In this document: positions 1 to 12,976 of the stretch, in pieces | Numbering within the stretch: position 1 is the stretch's first letter | Layout: each line of letters opens with the position of its first letter | Assembly: GCF_016802725.1 (NCBI RefSeq) | Contig: NC_052668.1 | Location: 19,152,501 to 19,216,500, forward strand | Direction of reading: 5' to 3' | Length of the DNA stretch: 64,000 nucleotides | Origin: Solenopsis invicta | Taxonomy: Eukaryota > Arthropoda > Insecta > Hymenoptera > Formicidae | Program-made: the position numbers and the translations under genes | Notes under the pieces: model-generated | The model's database searches: none | What the model was told of the DNA's origin: nothing | What the model saw: the letters and a program-made list of their open reading frames with translations, nothing else

Positions 1-1600
1 AAAAAAAACAGACTTCAGAATCTTTGTGATGAATGAATGAAAATTCAATCTCAACGCGACATTCCAGAGAACATTTGTAATTTAATTCATCAAACAGTAG
101 AACAAACATCAAACGATCAAGTCAAATCGGATGTAAACAGACGGAAATCATTTGCGCCACCCAATTATAAATTTAAATACCGCCAACTGGATTCCCTGAA
201 GTAACTTTATTTAAAGGAAGAGAAGAAATATATTTAAAAAAAATACTCGCAGTCTAGCTAGGTTAGCTGCGACTGTGTCGAGAAAAGTTGAATCTTATAA
301 GAACATGGATGATGTCCAAAAAATTCCTACTACAAATATTACTAAAAATAGGAATAAAACTTTTGAGCTGCGACCTGGCACATCAAGTGCCACAGAGATT
401 CGCCAAAACATAATTGGTAAGAAATCTTACAAAAGGACCCCCGCACAATTTGTATGAGAAAAAAACGTTTTCAGTTTTTTTCATATAAACACGTACGAAT
501 TAATAATTACAAACTCACGTTCATTATCATGTTACAGATTAAAAAGCAACGGTTGATATAAGAAGAATAGCACAAACGGCAACGGACGATATAAAGATAA
601 AAAAATATGAAAATAAAACAAACAGATTTACTCGATATTGAACGGTCGAGTTTGAGTAAACTGAAAGTACGAAAAACTCCACATTATAATTTACTAATAG
701 GTTCTTTTTGATTTACTTATTTTAGTTATTTCGTTTTTAATTTTTTAATTTTTATTACAGATTCAAAGAGGGTGAGGCCTAGAATCATTAAAATACGTGG
801 ATGACAACAATTTTTCTTATTTAAAAGATTATCAAAATAATATTTGCAGGTGTATTTCTAGGAAGAAAATAGAATGTAAAGCCTGCTTGGTGCTCAACGA
901 CAAATATTTTTATAAAAAAGGAAATCATAATTACTTGCCATGTGAGTACCTCATAATAAATAAAGAACTCGGTAGACTTATTAGATTTCCGCGCGTTCGC
1001 GAAAACTATATAAATTCTGTCGAGTTGTATGTGAACAATTTATGTAAACAAATTTATCATTTATTTTCAAAAAGAGATCTGAGCAAAGTGAGATGCTTCG
1101 GGCCCATGGAAAGACTGACGCAATATGACACCGCATGTATTTTTATTTGATAGACTAATACGTTTGATCATTTTTTCCTTTTAAATCTGATTTTTTAATT
1201 CTTATTATTTAATTTATATACTTCATATTACTCGTATGGCATGGGATGGGAAGTCTCTAGTAACAAGGCAACTGAGAGAAATAAGTTATTTAATGCACAA
1301 TCAACTAATGAAAAGATAGTTGTACAAAGAAGAAGGTTGTACCGGCAAAGCAAAGCTCACTGCGAGCGTCAATTTTACTTGATAAAAAGAAAAAAATGTC
1401 ACAAATTCAAAATAATGATGAAAATTCGCAGCAAGTAATAAATAATCAATGTGTTACGCCTTTCGTAACTAAAAAAGCTGCAAAAATTTTCAGAAAAAGC
1501 ACTGACGTAGTGTGCAATAGATTTTTGGAGGCACACACATTTAGGAAGAATAAATCGAACATGTATACATCAAGCAAGAATGAAATTGATAATTGACAAT
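1..1600 (+). pseudogene. AT-rich ORF fragments; possible decayed FLYWCH-like finger gene
   Basis: Not firmly recognised. A short ORF with ATG at 305 (MDDVQKIPTTN...) runs into a plausible donor (GTAAG after 417). A plausible acceptor before 762 then gives DSKRVRPRIIKIRG followed by a stop. One frame over, 797-1150 is open for 117 codons without an ATG at its start. It contains a Cys-rich stretch, NICRCISRKKIECKACL, about 14 residues before GNHNY. The spacing recalls a FLYWCH-type zinc finger (Cys, CKA, then His-x-His), but the Trp of the usual WRC and the second His are missing. A further small ORF starts at 1396 (MSQIQNNDENSQQ). The frame break near 795 and the missing ligands suggest decay or a badly modelled young gene. 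No function is assigned; the FLYWCH reading is weak inference. Confidence 0.25.
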
Positions 1601-1616
1601 GTAAATGCGCGAGGAT

Positions 1617-2521
1617 TCGTTCTTCGAAATTTTCTTTTTCCTTCTAGTATACTGCTATTATTAGCGAGATCACATTATTTGTTAATACTATTTATTTATG
1701 CGTTATGTTATTTATCCTCATTAATACGATCGTGGCCAATCTTCTATTAATGCCAAATTTTCAGACTTAGTACATATCTCTCACCAAAAATATATGTATA
1801 TATATAGCTTCTGCATTTTATAAAATTATTATATACAACTGTAAATTTATTGATTATTTATCGTTAAATAGTGTAGCGAAAAAATATTTGATTTTTATAT
1901 TTCAATAGGAAAACGACTGAAATTAGCTGCTAATTAGCTGTCTTTAAATTGCGTGGCTTGATCTATGTATATACGTCATTAGCGCGCAAGCATTTCGTTA
2001 TTTTTCGATTAAAGTTATTATAATGAAAATCGAAGGAAAGTTGGCGGATGGCTCACCGCCGGGCACAACGTCGGGCGTTCAAGTAGCGACGACGAGGAAA
2101 GTGGGATGTAATTTGTAGCGACGTGCGAGCGACAGGATCTTTTTGCACGTCGACTCTAATCTTGTCTCGAGATCGTAAAAATTATCAACCGTGATTAATT
2201 GTCGAATCAGTAAAAAGTTGTACACGTTATCACGTATCATCCGGGGAACGCGACGATTTCTCTGAAAGCACGAGATGCGAATTCCAGGAGCGAAAGGAAA
2301 ACGATTACTCTTACACGAAAGTGTCTCGGAACGCCACTGTGTGCGCGTGCAACGTATCGTGAAATTATACTTGCGTGCGTGATAACGGAGAACTTGAACG
2401 TGGCACATTTCTTACGTGGGCTAGAGAGGACATACAGAGACGCGATTGCTACTGCGGGGTAGCGCGCATGCCTAAGTACAGAGAAATTAAAAAAGTAGCT
2501 CGATTTACGGTATACATATAC

Positions 2522-2584
<63 letters not shown>

Positions 2585-3920
2585 AAAAAAAGGGAAATCC
2601 ATATCCGTGAGAGACCTCGATCGTAAGAAACGTACGTTAAAACGATGAGAATCCGTGGACGGTCACCCTGTACATATACTCGATACATAGTTATATAATT
2701 AAAACGCTCTTCGAAATACTGTAAAATCTCACAAAATACTCTTCTCGTAAAAAGGGCGCGGCTGAGACTCCTATAGGTCGCGGGCCAATGTAACAATAAA
2801 AAAAAGAATTGAGATTCGGAAGTCGAAAGCTCAACGAAAGAAAACGTAGGAAACGAGAGACGCGGAGACGCGGAGACGCGGAGATTCTAAGCGAGATGTA
2901 GAGGGAGAATAGGGAAGTAGGGGAGCGAGAGGCAAAAGTATAGCGGAGATTCGGAAACGATCAAAGGAGGAAAGTCAAAAACGATAAAAGAGTCGTTTCT
3001 TTTTTCATCTTCTTTTACCGGAGAGGTTCGCCTAAGTCTTAGGAAACATCCTTAACTCTAATCTGAACGATAATTCGCGAGTCAAGAGTGCGTTGAACGA
3101 GGAGAATCGTCTCTCGAATCACATCCGACGACGACGTTGGCCCACGCTTACGACAGGATTCGCGCGTTCCGCCACGTTCGACGGAATCCACGTGCGAGAG
3201 GAATAAAATTAACGAGGTAATAATACGGCGCGAGAGAGTCGTTCGTCGTCTGGCGGCGGCGGTGGCAGCGGTGGCAGCGGCGGCGGCGGCGGCGGCTGCG
3301 ACGATGACTGAGCGTTCAGCACACTCTTTCATCAAACTCAACAAAGGAGAGTCGAGTGATCGAGAATACGCCCGCTCGTTCGTTTGCGTCCAGCTGTGAC
3401 TCACGAACTACTAGGACACGGTGCGGGGCCGTCGCGTTGACGCGCGATGGTCATCTCGCGTCGTATGCCTCGCTCGCTCGGTTCGGCGCCAATTTATTTC
3501 GCCGCGAGAAGGAACAGACACAGATTTCACGCAGCGGTGAGTTGCTCGCGACGGGATGATGATGTATCCGTTCGACGAGACGAGAAGAAGCGCGATCGAT
3601 TCACGCGCAGAGTCAACTCTTCGGGGATCCTCCGCTGACGCGCTCTCGGATGGACGCGCGGCGGACGCGCTTCGGTTCTTCGGGAGGGGGGCTACAGCTT
3701 TCCGGTTCTGGACACCGGCGAGGAAGCCCTACGCGTTACCTGAATACGCCCAGGCATGGTACGTGGAACTCTAGAGAAGAGAGTCCTGGCGCGGCTACGA
3801 TTCGTTCACGGCACAGCTCGTTCGTTCGATTCACAGTGGCTGCAGCAACTCGAGGTGCAGCATGAGCGTGACGAGCGTCGGTTTGACGAATGATGACAGG
3901 AAACGTCCGCAGAAACGAAG
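1617..3920. other. Non-coding flank downstream of G-alpha-s
   Basis: No gene seen. This interval contains the likely 3' UTR of the minus-strand G-alpha-s gene (next to 3,921), a (TA)n microsatellite at about 2,511-2,579, a 9-bp minisatellite (GAGACGCGG) at about 2,856-2,883 and a GGC/GGT triplet run at about 3,252-3,298. ORFs here on both strands are made of microsatellite or GC-rich low-complexity sequence and were not accepted. Confidence 0.6.
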
Positions 3921-6900
3921 TCACAAGAGCTCGTACTGGCGCAGGTGCATCCGCTGGATGATGTCTCGACAATCGTTGAACACTCTCTTGATGTTCTCCG
4001 TGTCGACGGCGCACGTGAAATGCGGGTAACAGTAGTGTTTGCCATCGCCGCTCGCCGTACTTATGCGCTAGAAAAACAAAGGGGGCAACGTCGTAGCAAC
4101 GTCGGAACGATACCTCGGACGCTGCCACGATGATCGATCGGGACCAACCAGCGGCGTGTTACGTTAGCGTTATACTTACGAGAAACTCGTCTCTGATAAA
4201 GTACTTGGCCCTTATGACGTCAGGTATTTCCGAGGGATCCGCCGCCATTCCGGGCTCGACCGGCGTCTGATAGCGCGCGAATTCCGGGAAGTAATCCTCC
4301 AATTTGTGCTTGCCCGCCTTGATCTTTTCCGCTAATAGATCTTGCTTGTTTAGAAACAGGATCACCGAGATCGTGCGGAGCCACCTGCGTGAAATAACGA
4401 CGTGTGTCGATATAAAGCGCTCGCGCTCGTCGGAATCGAAAACAAGGTGTTTACTTTGTAAAAGAATTTCCGGAAAATTTCTGGATCTTCCAGGAACTTG
4501 GAAATAATTTTACCAGAAAAAAAAAAGATTTAAATTTAAAAGTAAAATTCTAACAATTTCCATAAGCATCAGTAAAATGTCATAAAAATCTATTTTCGTG
4601 GATAAAAAATTAATTTCTTGAAAATTTCAGGTTTTCCCCGCACCGAGAGAGAAACAATACCTTGCAACAAAAAAATGTATTCAGTGGGTCCCGATTGAAA
4701 TATTTATATAGATAAAATAAAGAATAATTGTTTATTCAAGTAATTTTTTCTTGCAATTTCTAGACAATATTTACTGTTTGATTATTTTTGTATTCAAGAT
4801 ATATCTACAATAATTTCTTAATTTAAGAAAATAATTTAAATAAGTTTAATAATATTCTTAGTTTATTTGTACAATCATTATTTAAATGTATAAAATGTAA
4901 AGATGCAAAGTTATATGCTCAAGATAATATGTCTACTTACTTAAACAGAACAAACAAATGCTTGCGTCGACATATGGTTTTAAGAAAATGTATCTTTTTC
5001 ATTAAAATTTTTCTCTCAGTGTGGTAGTAAACACTCAGCTAAAGAAATATCGTGGATTTTCAAAGGATTCTGCCCGACGGCTAAAACAGAAATTGGAGCT
5101 GCGTACCGATTGTTCCAGATACTTTTGAAGAGATCGAGACTCTCTCTGAGTCTCAATTTCGTAGGGTCTTCTCTGAGTACCATATTGTAACTACTACACG
5201 CTGTGACGAATATAATTGCCGTAACGTCGTTGAAACACTGTATCCATTTTCTTCTTTCATCGCGCTGGCCACCGACGTCGAACATACTGCAACAAACAGG
5301 GAGATGCTCAATAAGATATCCGATTGTGGTATCGCGAGCCGCATTTAACGATCCGTATCTCATATACGAGTATGTCGCAACTCCTTATCCGTTTAGGATC
5401 GTTCAAAGAACCAATATTGATATCAATATCGCAAAAAGCTAAATTTCGCATTCCCAGATCTTCCGACCTCTGAAAATGGATCTCCAACCGACTTGGAATT
5501 TACATCACGATACATTTTACGGATCCTCTTGAGAAGACGCTCGAGGTTTAAAGTTACAAACGGACAAATTTCTCGAGGATTTGCTTGAAGCGAAACGCGA
5601 CTACGTGAGCGTAGCGAGAGAAGCGACAAACAAAAGGGTGTGGTGGTCCTATAGAAAATAATGTAGGGCGCCGTACGTGACCTGCGAGTGAACGCAAAAA
5701 GGGAAAATGTTACAAAGTTGCGAAGGCGTTAACGCGGTTAACGGATTTTAGCTTATACGTTGTAACAGTGTAAGTTTTGTCAGCGGCGAGCAGCCTGGCG
5801 AGATACATGGGAGGCGGTGGCTAGGCTAAGATGCGCGCCGCCGCCGCCGCCGTCGTCGTCGTCGTCGTTGTCGTCGTCGACGTCGTCGTCGTCGTCGTCG
5901 CTGCTTTGCGTTTATATTTACCGTGGGCCGATGTTACTGTAATACTATCGGCTATATATAGCCACACGACATTGAAGTAAAGCGCGCGAGCGAATAGCGG
6001 AGCGTGTCGCACTATGGGACTTACTGAAAGTTTACTTTGTCGACCTGAAACCGCGTCTCAAAAATGCCGGACGTGAGGACTCGACACCTGAGGATATCCT
6101 GGAACAAAACGCAAGCACACTCGTTATTCTTTACACGTACAAGACGTGACGATAGCGGGAATCGCTTTGCGAGCGCCGAGCGAGAATTTGAGATCGGAGT
6201 AAATTTCAATTTTTCAACGCCGGAAATACAGGCATACAGAATACCCTCTACTTACGATGGGCCTACGTTTCGAGACTTCGCTCGTAAATTGAATTCAATC
6301 GTAAGTTCAACAGCGCATTTATATTTTTTAATAAAACATTGTATAAGCAAAATAATTATTTTATTATTAAAAACGATTACCTCTACTTAGAAAATAACAA
6401 AAAATTTTTCTTACATTTTATAATTCTTACTATAATATTTACTATTATAAAATTAATGCACTGAGAGAAAAAGTTCCTAAATTTTAATAAATATTTATTC
6501 GAGCAGTACTTAATGAAATATTTACTCTATAAGAAAAAATAACATGTAAATTAGTGGTTCTTGTATTAAATATGTATTTACATTTAATAAATATATCATT
6601 AGTGCTATTCAAATAAATGTTTATTAAATTAAGTAATTTTTCTCTCATGTATTTAATTTAATATTTTTTTTTTAATATAAAGAGACAATATAAATTTAAG
6701 TGATAGTTTGTGAGGTATGGATCAATGTGTGACTTAAGGATTTTATGTAAACCAAGTCCCTTCTTGGTTATATAAGCAGAAGAAATAAATATCTTATTTT
6801 TTTAAATATAATTTTAACACATATAATATTAGGTTAATATTTAATTAAATCACTTATTAAAAATGCTTAAAATTTTGTCATAATCTTGCTTAATTTTTAT

Positions 6901-9900
6901 CAAGAGCAATTCCAAAAATTGAGATAATCTTGAGTAGAGGATACTTGTATTTGAAAAAAAATCCGATATATCTGAATACTTAGAATTATTCATTACCGAC
7001 ACCAGGAAAATCAAATGAAAGGGAAAGTGTAATAATCACCTGTTCCGTGGGCGTATAATCCGGCTGTTTTACGATGGCTACTTTATCTAGAAAACTGAAA
7101 CAGAACGAAAGAGAAATTAATGAGAGTTAGTCAGCGATATTGATTCGATTAGATAATTCGTAATTTTTTTTTTTTTTTGAAAGATCACAAACAACTGCGG
7201 AACATTGCGCATGTATTTTTAAAAATATTTATTCGACAACATTTGTTCAATAAATACGTGCTACGGCATCCGCAATATATTCCATAAATATTCTGTGCGT
7301 TACGCGTGCCGAATGGAAAAATGAAAAGACGTGCATTCGACGCACGTTTCATTAAGCGAATGTTACCAATTCGAGAGGGAATGGTTGCACATTTTTATTG
7401 CCACTTTGCAGAAATATGCCTAACTTAAATGCACGAAATGCACGCGGTGTTTCAAACAAAAAATTGTATAAAGGAATTGTAATTCACCTATTTTCAAAGT
7501 AATAAAAAAATTGTAAAAAAATTACAAATTGTTCTACACAGCATTTAGATGTAATACAAAAAATTTGGAGGTAATTTTTTTAGTAAAATTGATTGTAATA
7601 AGAAGTAGAAATATACTGTATGAAAATAAAAATGCATAAAAATCTAAATTTTTGTAAAGTTTTATTACGACGCAGAGATTAATTGTTCTGTGAATGAACA
7701 AAATTTATTTATTTATTTATAGAATAACTAAGTAGAATCGCAATAAAATTTTGCATAAACCATTTGAAATATTTAAAGTATTTAATTATAAAAAAATCAA
7801 GATTTGTGTCATTATTTTTTTTTAATTTTAGTATTGTAACAAATAAAAAATAATAGATAAACTACAAACATGTATTGTTTAATAAAAATAGAACGTTATA
7901 AATACAATCATATGTATAGATACAGTTTATTTAAAGTATAAATATTGACATATTGATATATTTAAAAATGGTTTAACCTTAAGCTAAAAAGGGACAGTGA
8001 ATCTTTGTAAATCATTATTTCTCGACGCTATTATAAATCTCCAAATTTATCAACATGTGAGACCGGCATGACAAATGTAACAGCACTCTTAAGAGCGGAA
8101 AACGATAAGTACATCAAATATTCACACCTTCGACAACGTGGCAATATGAATTCGTCAAAATCAAGTTGAACTAGTTTCGATCGATGCGAGACATCCGCGA
8201 TAACAATCATTGTCAATCAACCGCATCGTTATCGTTGAGAGCCACTCCACGTGTCCGTATGTGGTCGAAAACATGTCTCTTTCGTGTGCGATGTAAATGT
8301 GAATCAAATTTTTGTCACCGAAGTGTCTTGGGGCTTCACGTTTTTTTTTTTCGAGCAAAAACAATTCGCAATATGCAACACAGGCCAAAAAACAATTTAA
8401 AACATTTTTTAATATATGATGCATCGTAACATCTGCTCTAGAGGCGAGGTACTGTCGAAACCTCGTAGATATTATTAAAATAAATCCCGTAGCGATTTGT
8501 ATTTTATCAAGACTCGATTTGAGAGATGTAGAATTTCGGTTACGTCATTTAAATGAAGACAGAGAGAGAGAGAGAGAGAGGGAGAGAGCATCGTCGCAAA
8601 AGTAAAGAAATTTGAAGAAGAAATATCGAAATGCGTTGGAAAAGGTATGCGGGACGATCTCGTAGCCACGGAATTCTTCTTTGCGCATGTATGCATTCGT
8701 TTTTATCTATTTCTCGCAAAGTGCATAAAAGAGGTCTGTACATAAAGCACGTCGTTTTCCATATGCGTCGGTTCGACACGTAGCTTCAGCTGCACGTACA
8801 GGGAGCCGCTCAAAATTTACACGGACCCGTATACCAAAGTCTAGAGTACAAGGAAAGCGCGAATTCAAAGAGAAATAATCGGGAATGCGCGAAAAAATTT
8901 TGTTTCTCATATAAGATCACGATTCCAATTTCGTGAGTTTGTAACGTTTAAAAGACTTAATAAATAAATACTTCCAAAAAGTTTATTCACTTATTTTTAT
9001 TTCTTTTAGATTTTATTTTATTTTATTTTTTTTTATTTTTTTTTTGTACTGATGACTTACTTCTGTTGGAGCAAATCGCACAATTTCCTTTCTTTCATTT
9101 TTCCGTTGTGCAATAAGAATACTATATATGTATGTATTAATTTATATAAAATTCAAGCAAAAGGTGTAAAGATTAAGAATTTAGAATAAAACTTAATAAC
9201 AAAATTTTTTATAATTTTTTTATAAAAAAAATGATTCCCTTCAATCTACCCTAATAAAGCTATTTGTTCTATCATTTTTTTCATATCTGATAGATACTCG
9301 ATGTATACTTTAAAACGTACGATCTTCAAACTCGACGTAAAGCTCAACATCGCTTTTATACGAGAACGATGTTGGGAAAGCTGCCAAGGGTAAACTTTTT
9401 TTTAATTATTATACGCGACGATATTTGTGCGCGGTTTAGTCGGCACTAATAAAACGCGCTCGTCATTCGCGCCAATGTAATCGAGTAACCCAAATGAAAA
9501 ATTCTCGACGCGTTCTTTAGATCTCTTTGAACGTCAGCTGCGAGATACCCGTTTAGGACTTTTAGAGAGAGAGAAAGAAAGAGAGGGAGATTTGCAATTG
9601 CAACGGCAAAAGACGCGTTTAAAATGTGTAGTGCGTAAGGACATTAAGGACCTCTATTGATGTTCTTTTTCTTTTATTTCTAATAGTCATCGTTTCATTC
9701 GAAAGGATAATTCGACTGAGAACTTGTATTTAAGAATGTATAGAATATAGTTCTCAAAACATTAGAAAAATTACAGATTGTTTTATATTGCATTTGAAAG
9801 TAGTAGAAAAAAAATTTGGCAGCGCTTTTCTATCAGGATAAAAAATTATTTCAATAAGAAGTAGACGTGTGTTCTAATAAAAATATAATTAATAATAAAA

Positions 9901-11309
9901 TAATAAATATTTAAGTACTTAAAATATTCAAGACAATTTATGTAAAATTTTATTGCAATGCAAAGATCAATTTTGTAAAATATTTAAAATTTATTTGTTT
10001 ACTAATTAGAATAACTAACTAGAATAACTAAACAGACAAATATAATAAAACTTTATGTAAATCATCTCGAATACTAAGTGTTTACACAAAAAAAATCGAG
10101 ATTTTTCTCAACGTTATAAAAAATTATTTAATTTTTAATGATAAATAGAGTAAATAAACTATAAAAATAATATGCATAAAAATGCAAATAAAAATATAAT
10201 CTTATTCATATATATATATATATATGGTTTATTTAAAGTGTTAATATTAACACATTTCTAAATTTTATTTATTTTGCAGGGACCATATGTCCGATAAATC
10301 CTTAATTAAAAAGCAATGCTAGGCGGTGAAAAGCGACTTATTTTTCCGGAGAAGAGAGAAGGACAGAGTAAAGCGTATTTATCACACAACGATAAATCGT
10401 GTTATTATATCCGCGTCGATCTTTTGTACCTGTTATTCGCGATATTATCGCATCACATAGTTATATTAGTTGTACGAGAAACAGCGTTATATATTGACCG
10501 CATAACATTATATACGTATCTCCGTTCCCCGAGGTAGAACCGCGGGATAATAATAAACCATGTTATTATATTCGCATCGATCTTACGACTATTGCTCGCG
10601 GTACGATATCCATCAGATTGTTACAATTACATCAGGCACCGTTGTACAACAACTGCATCGCATTATGCACGTATATCTCGGACTCGCTGGAATAGAACCG
10701 CGGGATAATAATAAACCATATTATCTCATTTGCATCGATTTCCGGATTGCGACACACGGTGTGTAATCCGGCCATCGATAGTGCATCTCCTTATCAAAAC
10801 TGCCAAATTTATTTTTAATAAATTATACACGCGTGTATAATCTATCGAGGATGGAGGAGATTGCGCGCGTGCAATCTTCTTGGTACAAGAAAAAAAAAGA
10901 GAGAAGTGATGCGGTGATCGCGGAAGGTATGAAAATGAGAAATTGGGTGGCCGCGTTGGCCGCTTTCGACCGCTCAGATGCGTCGAAATATAGGCCGGAA
11001 TATAGGCCAATAACGTTTATATCAGAGGCGGTCGGTCGGAGCCCTCCGACATAGTGTGTCAACTTTCCTCTTTCAATCGAGCCGCGGCGCGTTCCTGGGT
11101 CGGCCGGGTTGCTTGAGCCGATCTCTCCGTCTCTCTCTCTCTCTCTCTCCTCTCTCATCGGCCCTCCATCGGAGCGCGGTCTCAGACCGGGACACGTAGG
11201 ATGCCACAGGATCCTACAGGAAGTGCGCACCCCGCGACGCGCGACGCGAAGAACGGAAGCGGATGCCGAAGAAGGGCGGAATATCGGGAGCGCTCTAGGA
11301 CCCCAAGGG

Positions 11310-11343
<34 letters not shown>

Positions 11344-12930
11344 CCCTCCTCTTTCTCGCCTCCCACGTTTGTACTCACTACCCTCCATCACCCTTTCGGA
11401 GAGAGCAAACGCTCTCTTTCTCTCGTCCGTTCGCGTTATTCACGCACACATCCCCGCGTCTCATCCAGCTCTCTTTTACCTTTCTCATTCACTCGCGCCT
11501 GCTCCTCTCTCGTTCGCTCCCCTCGCGCCGGCGGCGGAACCCTCTCCCTTCGCGATCCAGCCTCCCTTCCTGCGCGTCGAGGGCAGAGGGAGCCCACCGA
11601 GAGGGAAAATCGATCCTCGACGATGTCCTACCCTAACCCCAACCCCTCGGCCTCGCGCGCCGGGTGTGCATACACGCCCCTCTGGCACCCACTTTCCACG
11701 ATCCGGGTCATGGGTCACTGCCACCGCTCGTCGCTCGTTCTCTCTGCTCGCCGTCAATCGTAAGGGTTTAACACCGCGTGCGCTATTATCGCGGAAAACG
11801 TTGTAAAACATCACCTCTTTTACGAGAGATGGCTAAAGGTGTCCGCGTATCGAGAGCGCTAACGATAGCATTTTTATTAACAACCTGCTACTGACAACAA
11901 TTAATCTCTCCGGGTTTGTAAAGTACAGAATAGAGAAAGGAGTTGAACGCAATTTCAATAAAAATACAACGAGCTACTAAAAAAGCCTGTGCATCGTGCT
12001 TTTAATATTCAAAATAAATGACAATTTCTGGCTAATTTAATGCTGTCGGTATTGCGTTCCTCTAAGGAAGAAGAATACGGAATTGTCAGAATACAGAGAT
12101 TAAAAAAAAAAAAAAAAAAATTCAAACAGAAAATAGAAAATAATTGTAAGAAGAATTTGTATACAATACGAATAAACAAGCCCTCACCCTCGTCGAGATG
12201 TGTATACACGATAAATAAATGAAAACGCACTTGGCTCTTAAATATGCTTGAGAAAGCCGATAAATAATACAGAGTATCGACACTAACGAGACGTAATGCA
12301 ACTACAAAACTATAGTTTCTTTCTAAAGCAACTTTTTATAATAATATAATAATTTGGTATACAATATAAACATTATTATAAAATTATATAAATTTTATAT
12401 ACACTAAAAAAGAATTTTTATATTTAAGTAAAATATATTTTAATATATCATTTCTTTGATTAAAAAAAAAATATATATTTCCTAAGTTTAAAAATAAATT
12501 ATTTTATACTACTTGATATTTATTTAAATTAAGCAAATGATATTAAAATATATATATATTTATTTAAACATAAACTTTTTTTTCAATGTATAATAATTTT
12601 CACTATTTATATATAACAGTTTTCTTCTCAAAAGCGCGTATAATTTTGAGAGCCTGATATATTAAAATTTTAACTTTTTAAAAACCACGTACTTTTTACA
12701 CGTATCATTCGATCGATTTTCGACGAAGAAACTTTGTCACGAATGTATATAAATATTGTTAAAACTCTTACTATGAAATTATATTAGTTTTCCATTCAAT
12801 TTTCATTGTTACATCAAAATAAATTGATTAATTCTGCTTTGGTGGCAAATCTTGTGTAAATAAAAAGCACCTACTATCGCCAAAAGCGATCAAACTATCA
12901 ATTTGTCTAAAAAGAATATTACGGTTATGC

Positions 12931-12976
<46 letters not shown>

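Noticed and set aside
2237..2796. ORFs rich in Tyr-Ile across the (TA)n microsatellite
   Set aside because: Direct translations of a dinucleotide repeat.
11109..11814. Three overlapping ORFs of 109 to 201 codons in a CpG-rich intron patch
   Set aside because: Both strands and several frames are open because stop codons are rare in GC/CT-rich DNA; no domain is seen.
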